NCBI GenBank assembly: GCA_001797815.1
Contig: MGQK01000021.1
Span: 7,980-16,605 of the forward strand
Length of the DNA stretch: 8,626 nucleotides
Direction of reading: 5' to 3'
From: Deltaproteobacteria bacterium RBG_13_61_14
GTDB lineage: Bacteria > RBG-13-61-14
The position numbers were made by a program, and so were the translations under genes. Below, in pieces: positions 5,393 to 8,626 of this stretch. A model generated the notes under the pieces. The model saw only the letters and a program-made list of their open reading frames with translations. It searched no databases and was not told the origin of the DNA. Position 1 is the first letter of the stretch; every line of letters begins with the position of its first letter.

Positions 5393-6483
5393 TGACCTTT
5401 GACCGGCGCCTGCTGGAAAACTTCGATTGGAAGTTCCTGGTCCTGGTGCTTTTGCTCGCCGCGATCGGCATCCTCAACCTGCGCAGCGCCGCGGCCGAGA
5501 CCGGGTTATGGAAGACCCAGGCCTATTACCTGCTGATCGGCCTGGGCGCCATGGCGGTCATCCTCTTTTTCGACTACCGCCAGTTCGAGGACATGGCGCT
5601 CCTGCTCTACCTCGGCTGCCTGGGGCTGCTCATCCTGGTCCACTTCTTCGGCGAGACCGTGCGCAACTCGCGCTCGTGGTTCCATTTCGGCCCGATCCGG
5701 CTGCAGCCCTCGGAGCTCTCCAAGATCGGGCTGATCCTGCTCCTCGCCCGCTTCTACCACCGCGACAAGACCGGCCGGCCCTCCACCTTGCGCGAGCTCT
5801 TCCTGCCCTTGCTGGTGGTCGGCCTGCCCGCGGCGGCCATCGCCCTGGAACCCGACATGGGCACCGCGCTCGTGGTGCTCTTGCTCGGCGGCACCATGCT
5901 CCTGTTCATGGGCATCGAGCGCCGGACCCTGATCTTGCTGGTCGGCCTGGGCCTGCTCTCGATCTATCCGTCCTGGCATTACGTGCTCAAGCCCCACCAG
6001 AAGGCCCGCATCCTCACCTTCCTCCACCCCGAGTCCGAACCCCTCGGCGTCGGCTACAACCTCATCCAGTCCAAGATCGCCATCGGTTCCGGCGGCGCGC
6101 TGGGCAAGGGCTTCATGCGAGGCTCCCAGAACCAGCTCCGCTTCCTGCCCGAACAGCACACCGACTTCGCCCTTTCGGTCTGGGCCGAGGAGTGGGGCTT
6201 CTTCCTGGGCGTGCTCCCGGTGCTCCTGCTCTATGCCGTTCTGCTGGCCTGGGCGCTGGCCATCGCCCGCTCCGCCAAGGACCGCTTCGGCGTCATGCTC
6301 GCCTTCGGCGTGGCCACCCTGCTCTTCTGGCACGTGCTCATCAACCTCGCCATGATCGTCGGCCTCTTCCCGGTGATCGGCCTGCCCCTCTCCCTCTTCT
6401 CCTACGGCGGCTCCCACCTCTTAACCGTCATGATCGGCGTCGGCATCCTCCTCAACGTCCGCATGCGCCGGTTCTTCTTCTAA
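5386..6483 (+). CDS. rodA: RodA, SEDS-family peptidoglycan glycosyltransferase
   Basis: RodA polymerises glycan strands from lipid II in the inner membrane, as part of the elongation complex with a class B transpeptidase (PBP2), MreBCD and RodZ. The 365 residues form a multi-spanning protein of normal family length with about ten hydrophobic segments. The N-terminus RRLLENFDW is typical of RodA. Other conserved parts are LQPSELSKI (106-114), EPDMGTALV (155-163), GYNLIQSKIAIGSGG (223-237), FLPEQHTDFAL (253-263; the HTDF Asp, D260, is the residue tied to catalysis in SEDS proteins) and the C-terminal GLPLSLFSYGGSHLL (332-346). It reads as RodA rather than FtsW or SpoVE by its N-terminus and short C-terminus. 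The start may be ATG 5386 or the in-frame ATG 5392. No mrdA (PBP2) or mreBCD gene is in the window; these usually lie just upstream, but here a divergent GH20 gene does. Confidence 0.95.
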   Translation: MTMTFDRRLLENFDWKFLVLVLLLAAIGILNLRSAAAETGLWKTQAYYLLIGLGAMAVILFFDYRQFEDMALLLYLGCLGLLILVHFFGETVRNSRSWFHFGPIRLQPSELSKIGLILLLARFYHRDKTGRPSTLRELFLPLLVVGLPAAAIALEPDMGTALVVLLLGGTMLLFMGIERRTLILLVGLGLLSIYPSWHYVLKPHQKARILTFLHPESEPLGVGYNLIQSKIAIGSGGALGKGFMRGSQNQLRFLPEQHTDFALSVWAEEWGFFLGVLPVLLLYAVLLAWALAIARSAKDRFGVMLAFGVATLLFWHVLINLAMIVGLFPVIGLPLSLFSYGGSHLLTVMIGVGILLNVRMRRFFF

Positions 6484-6553
6484 CCGGCCTTATCCCAAAC
6501 CCAAACAGAATCATATTGAAGTTCCTTAATTGAATAATATTTTTCTCTTCTTC

Positions 6554-6578
6554 CTCTGTGCGCTCTGTGCGCTCTGTG
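6554..6578. repeat. Three tandem CTCTGTG units
   Basis: CTCTGTG occurs at 6554-6560, 6563-6569 and 6572-6578, each separated by CG, in the short gap between the converging ends of rodA and mnmE. It looks like one half of the CACAGAG/CTCTGTG dispersed repeats that I recall from many environmental genomes; no opposite arm is visible here. The rest of the 108-base gap is AT-rich with no clear terminator for either gene. Confidence 0.55.
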
Positions 6579-6591
6579 TTTAAGGCTTTCT

Positions 6592-7980
6592 TCACTTGCC
6601 AATGCAGAAGCGGGAGAAGATCTGGTCCAGCACCTGATCGCTCACGCTCTCGCCCGTGATCTCGCCCAACGCCTCGGCCGCGGCCCGCAGGTCCGCGGCC
6701 ACAAACTCATCCGAAAGCCCTTGCTGAAGCGCCGCCTCCGCCTGCTGCAGCGCCCGGCCCGCCCGCCGAAGCGACTCCCGCTGGCGGAAGTTGGCCAAAG
6801 CCCGCATGGGGCCTGCGCCGACTTCGCCCGCGCCGGCCAGCTCCTTGATTCCGGCTTCCAGCTCCGAGAGCCCCTGCCCGGTCAAGGCGGAGATGGCAAC
6901 TACCGGCGCGCCGGCTGCCAGCCGAGAAACTTCCTCCTCGCTCAGCGCCCGGTCCAGGTCGGCCTTGTTCTTCACCAGGAGCCTCGGCGGCCCGGCCGGC
7001 TCCTGGAGCAACTCGCGATCTTCGGGCTGGAGCGGCTCCGAGCCGTCGAGCACCAAGAGGACCAGGTCCGCGGTTGCCGCGGCGCGCCGGCTCCGCTCCA
7101 CGCTCAACCGCTCCACCGCCTCCGCGCTCTCGCGGATGCCCGCGGTATCGCTCAGCCGCACCAGCAGCCCCTCCAAGACGATGGCCTCCTCCACCACGTC
7201 CCGGGTCGTGCCCGGGTGCTCGGTCACAATCACCCGGTCCTCCCGCAAGAGCGCGTTCATCAAGGTGGACTTGCCCACGTTCGGCCGGCCCACGATCGCC
7301 ACCGACCACCCCTCCTCCTTCACCCGGCCCCGCTCGCTCTCCCGAAGCAGCCGTTCCACTTCTGCAAGAAAACCCGAAAGCCGGCCGGTCAGCTCCTCCG
7401 GGGTCATCGCCCCCACGTCCTCCTCTTCCGCAAAGTCTATCCCCGCCTCCAGCCCGGCCAAGACCTCGATCAATTCGCCCCGTAAGCCGCCGATGGCCCG
7501 GCCCAACTGCCCGCCCAGGCGCAAGAGCGCGGCCCGGGCCTGGGCCTCGCTCTGGCTCGAGATCAGCTCGGCCACCGCCTCGGCCTGGGACAGGTCAATC
7601 CGGCCGGCGAGGAAGGCGCGGCGGGTGAACTCGCCCGGCTCGGCCAGGCGCGCGCCCCGGTTGAGCACCGCGAAGAGCACCCGGCGGAGCGGCTCCGGCC
7701 CGCCGTGGCAATGGAACTCGACCACGTCCTCCCGGGTGTAGCTCAAGGGCGCCCGCATCACCAGGCAGAGCGCCTGGTCCAGCCGCTCGCCCTGGTCCTC
7801 CACCCAGCCCAGGGCCGCGCCGAAGGCGGGGATCTCCGAAACCGGACGCTTGCCCCGGAAAAGCTCTTCAGCGATGGCCAAGGCCCGGGGTCCGCTGAGG
7901 CGCACAATCCCGATTGCGCCCCGGCCGGCGGGCGTGGCCACCGCCGCGATCGTGTCCGAATTGGTGAGTTGATCCGCCAT
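6592..7980 (-). CDS. mnmE: tRNA uridine-5-carboxymethylaminomethyl modification GTPase MnmE
   Basis: MnmE works with MnmG, using a tetrahydrofolate-derived one-carbon unit, FAD and GTP, to modify the wobble uridine (U34) of certain tRNAs in the cytoplasm. The 462 residues are full length. The N-terminal TrmE domain (about 8-125) begins DTIAAVATPAGRGAIGIVRLSG. A helical domain surrounds the inserted G domain (about 223-385). The GTPase motifs are GRPNVGKS (231-238), GTTRD (257-261), DTAG (278-281), NKAD (338-341) and SAL (364-366). The protein ends FCIGK, with the invariant functional cysteine C459. ATG 7980 is chosen because the TrmE domain starts directly after it; there is no strong Shine-Dalgarno. 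mnmG, yidC, jag and rnpA, often nearby in other genomes, are not in the window. It converges with rodA and leaves 108 bases between the stops. Confidence 0.97.
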   Translation of the reverse strand: MADQLTNSDTIAAVATPAGRGAIGIVRLSGPRALAIAEELFRGKRPVSEIPAFGAALGWVEDQGERLDQALCLVMRAPLSYTREDVVEFHCHGGPEPLRRVLFAVLNRGARLAEPGEFTRRAFLAGRIDLSQAEAVAELISSQSEAQARAALLRLGGQLGRAIGGLRGELIEVLAGLEAGIDFAEEEDVGAMTPEELTGRLSGFLAEVERLLRESERGRVKEEGWSVAIVGRPNVGKSTLMNALLREDRVIVTEHPGTTRDVVEEAIVLEGLLVRLSDTAGIRESAEAVERLSVERSRRAAATADLVLLVLDGSEPLQPEDRELLQEPAGPPRLLVKNKADLDRALSEEEVSRLAAGAPVVAISALTGQGLSELEAGIKELAGAGEVGAGPMRALANFRQRESLRRAGRALQQAEAALQQGLSDEFVAADLRAAAEALGEITGESVSDQVLDQIFSRFCIGK

Positions 7981-8008
7981 CTTGACTCGCGCGGCAACGC
8001 TTGGAACT

Positions 8009-8017
8009 ATTATCCCA
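8009..8017 (-). promoter_or_regulatory. Possible extended -10 promoter of mnmE
   Basis: Read on the minus strand, 8017 to 8009 is TGGGATAAT: an extended -10 (TGn) followed by GATAAT, matching TATAAT at five of six positions. Transcription would begin near 8002, about 20 bases before the mnmE ATG. No good -35 is found at the usual distance, which extended -10 promoters can tolerate. Confidence 0.4.
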
Positions 8018-8077
8018 TAAATTTTCGATCACGACATCCCGAAATTCCCGGGGCAAAGAGACGAGCAAGCAGAATTC

Positions 8078-8157
8078 AGGCCTCAGACCTTAGGCCTCAG
8101 AAAGAGATCATCCGCAGAGAGACTCCGCCGAAGCGCTACGTCCTCCGCGAAGGCGGA
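8078..8157. repeat. Short direct and inverted repeats upstream of mnmE
   Basis: AGGCCTCAG occurs at 8078-8086 and again at 8092-8100, a 14-base period. Further on, TCCGCC (8124-8129) and GGCGGA (8152-8157) form an inverted pair around a 22-base loop that contains GCGCTACGTCCTCCGCG. I recall similar CTCCGCCGAAG...CGAAGGCGGA palindromes as dispersed repeats in environmental genomes. No coding function is supported. Confidence 0.45.
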
Positions 8158-8196
8158 TTACCCAGCGCGGCGAGCCGCAACCAAAGAAGAATCGTA

Positions 8197-8383
8197 AACC
8201 GCAGATGAACGCGGATAAACGCAAATGAAGAGGAAGAAAGGATTTATCCACGAAAAGACACGAATGAGCGCGAAGGTAAGGGAATTTAATACGGCTTCGT
8301 TTCTTCGTGTCTCTTCGTGTTCCTTGGTGGATAGATATCTTTTTTGTTTTTCTATCCGCGTTCATCCGCGTTAATCTGCGGTT
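8197..8383. repeat. Long imperfect palindrome (~187 bp) of a dispersed intergenic repeat type
   Basis: The outer arms are 8197-8226 (AACCGCAGATGAACGCGG...) and 8354-8383 (...CGCGTTAATCTGCGGTT). They match as inverted copies at about 25 of 30 positions. Inner arms also pair imperfectly: ATTTATCCACGAAAAGACAC near 8242-8261 against the TTCGTGTTCCTTGGTGGAT region near 8315-8332. Each arm is internally repetitive: GATGAACGCGGATAAACGC on the left, ATCCGCGTTCATCCGCGTTA on the right, and TTCGTGT twice at 8304-8320. I recall this wording (ATCCGCG...AATCTGCGGTT, TTCGTG) as a widespread intergenic repeat in many uncultured and deltaproteobacterial or planctomycete-like genomes. An 85-residue open frame across it is a by-product. 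Confidence 0.75.
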
Positions 8384-8537
8384 AAAATTATCTTTCTAAA
8401 TAAAAAGATGTGGCCGGGTTGCAATACAGCTGTATGGTCCCTCGAAATAAACCCCGGCGCCTGCGGCCATCTCTTCCTGGCAACTAAAGCTGAATGAGGG
8501 GATGGTCTCTCCAAAATAGGTAACGGTCCCGAATTTC
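8384..8537. other. Non-coding stretch with hairpin potential and a REP-like motif
   Basis: No convincing gene is present. GCCGGGTT (8413-8420) can pair with AACCCCGGC (8450-8458) with one bulge, and the 29-base loop contains the perfect palindrome ATACAGCTGTAT (8424-8435). Alternatively TGGCCG (8411-8416) pairs with CGGCCA (8464-8469). At 8513-8536, AAAATAGGTAACGGTCCCGAATTT resembles the AATTCGGGGAC...TTACCTATTTT half-palindromes I associate with REP elements. A 63-residue stop-to-stop frame on the minus strand (8584-8396) has no start of its own and no recognisable domain. Confidence 0.4.
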
Positions 8538-8626
8538 CTAAACCGGCTCGAAGCCGGTGGCGGATTCGAGAAGATCGAGCTGTTTCAGGTAAAGGGAATC
8601 GCGCCGGCGAAGGATCTCTTCCTCCG
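8538..8626 (-). CDS. Partial gene: C-terminal 28 residues of an unidentified protein
   Basis: The minus strand is open from the window edge to a TAG at 8540-8538. It encodes a charged, helix-like end, EEEILRRRDSLYLKQLDLLE followed by SATGFEPV. Its third codon positions are rich in G and C like the neighbouring genes, and its residue mix is protein-like. The start and most of the gene lie beyond the window. A REP-like motif begins directly after the stop, as often seen at gene ends. The fragment is too short to identify, and it may be chance open sequence. Confidence 0.35.
   Translation of the reverse strand, partial: EEEILRRRDSLYLKQLDLLESATGFEPV

Noticed and set aside
5506-6417. 303-codon minus-strand frame rich in Glu, Gln and His
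   Set aside because: It lies entirely antisense to rodA; the Glu/Gln/His bias comes from reading hydrophobic Leu/Val codons backwards.
8108-8365. 85-codon minus-strand frame containing LRLSAFICGLRF
   Set aside because: It is read through the long palindrome. Such SAFICG-type products are recurrent artefacts of this repeat type.
8197-8383. CRISPR array
   Set aside because: The repeats are short, inverted and imperfect, with no regularly spaced unique spacers and no cas genes nearby.
8542-8558. tRNA T-arm-like hairpin (ACCGG-CTCGAAG-CCGGT)
   Set aside because: No anticodon arm, D arm or matching acceptor strand is found at the required distances on the same strand, and the loop does not start with TTC.

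Overview
This GC-rich window (roughly 60% or more G+C in the genes) comes from a Gram-negative bacterium. The evidence for Gram-negative is a TonB-type energy transducer, exported enzymes with signal peptides, and RodA. The TonB-like protein has an 'LNTQEFRYAAFYNRLKQ' segment, and the small acetyltransferase has a cysteine-rich end. Both resemble versions I know from Deltaproteobacteria (Desulfobacterota/Myxococcota-like lineages) and their uncultured relatives. The intergenic palindromes also look like those of such genomes. I cannot assign a genus.

Layout, left to right. (1) 128-1890, plus strand: a GNAT acetyltransferase related to N-acetylglutamate synthases, whose stop codon overlaps the start (ATGA) of a secreted M14 zinc carboxypeptidase. 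(2) 2163-2552, plus: gcvH, the glycine-cleavage lipoyl carrier, standing alone with its own sigma70-type promoter and an intrinsic terminator. (3) 2613-2815: a 203-bp non-coding element of nested inverted repeats. (4) 5287-2835, minus: an exported GH20 beta-N-acetylhexosaminidase followed by a TonB-like protein, with a small hairpin between them. (5) 5386-6483, plus: rodA, divergent from the GH20 gene. (6) 7980-6592, minus: mnmE, convergent with rodA. (7) 7981-8537: about 560 bases with no convincing gene, holding short direct repeats, a ~187-bp imperfect palindrome and a REP-like motif. (8) 8538-8626, minus: the probable 3' end of an unidentified gene running off the window.

The genes are mostly housekeeping or cell-envelope functions: amino-acid acetylation, extracytoplasmic peptide trimming, one-carbon metabolism, amino-sugar release, envelope energy transduction, elongation-mode peptidoglycan synthesis and tRNA wobble-uridine modification. 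GH20 and TonB may work together on glycan use, but that is inferred from adjacency only. I see no defence system, prophage, CRISPR array or biosynthetic cluster. The most unusual material is intergenic: several families of palindromic repeats, and a chain of overlapping ATGA start/stop signals in front of rodA.
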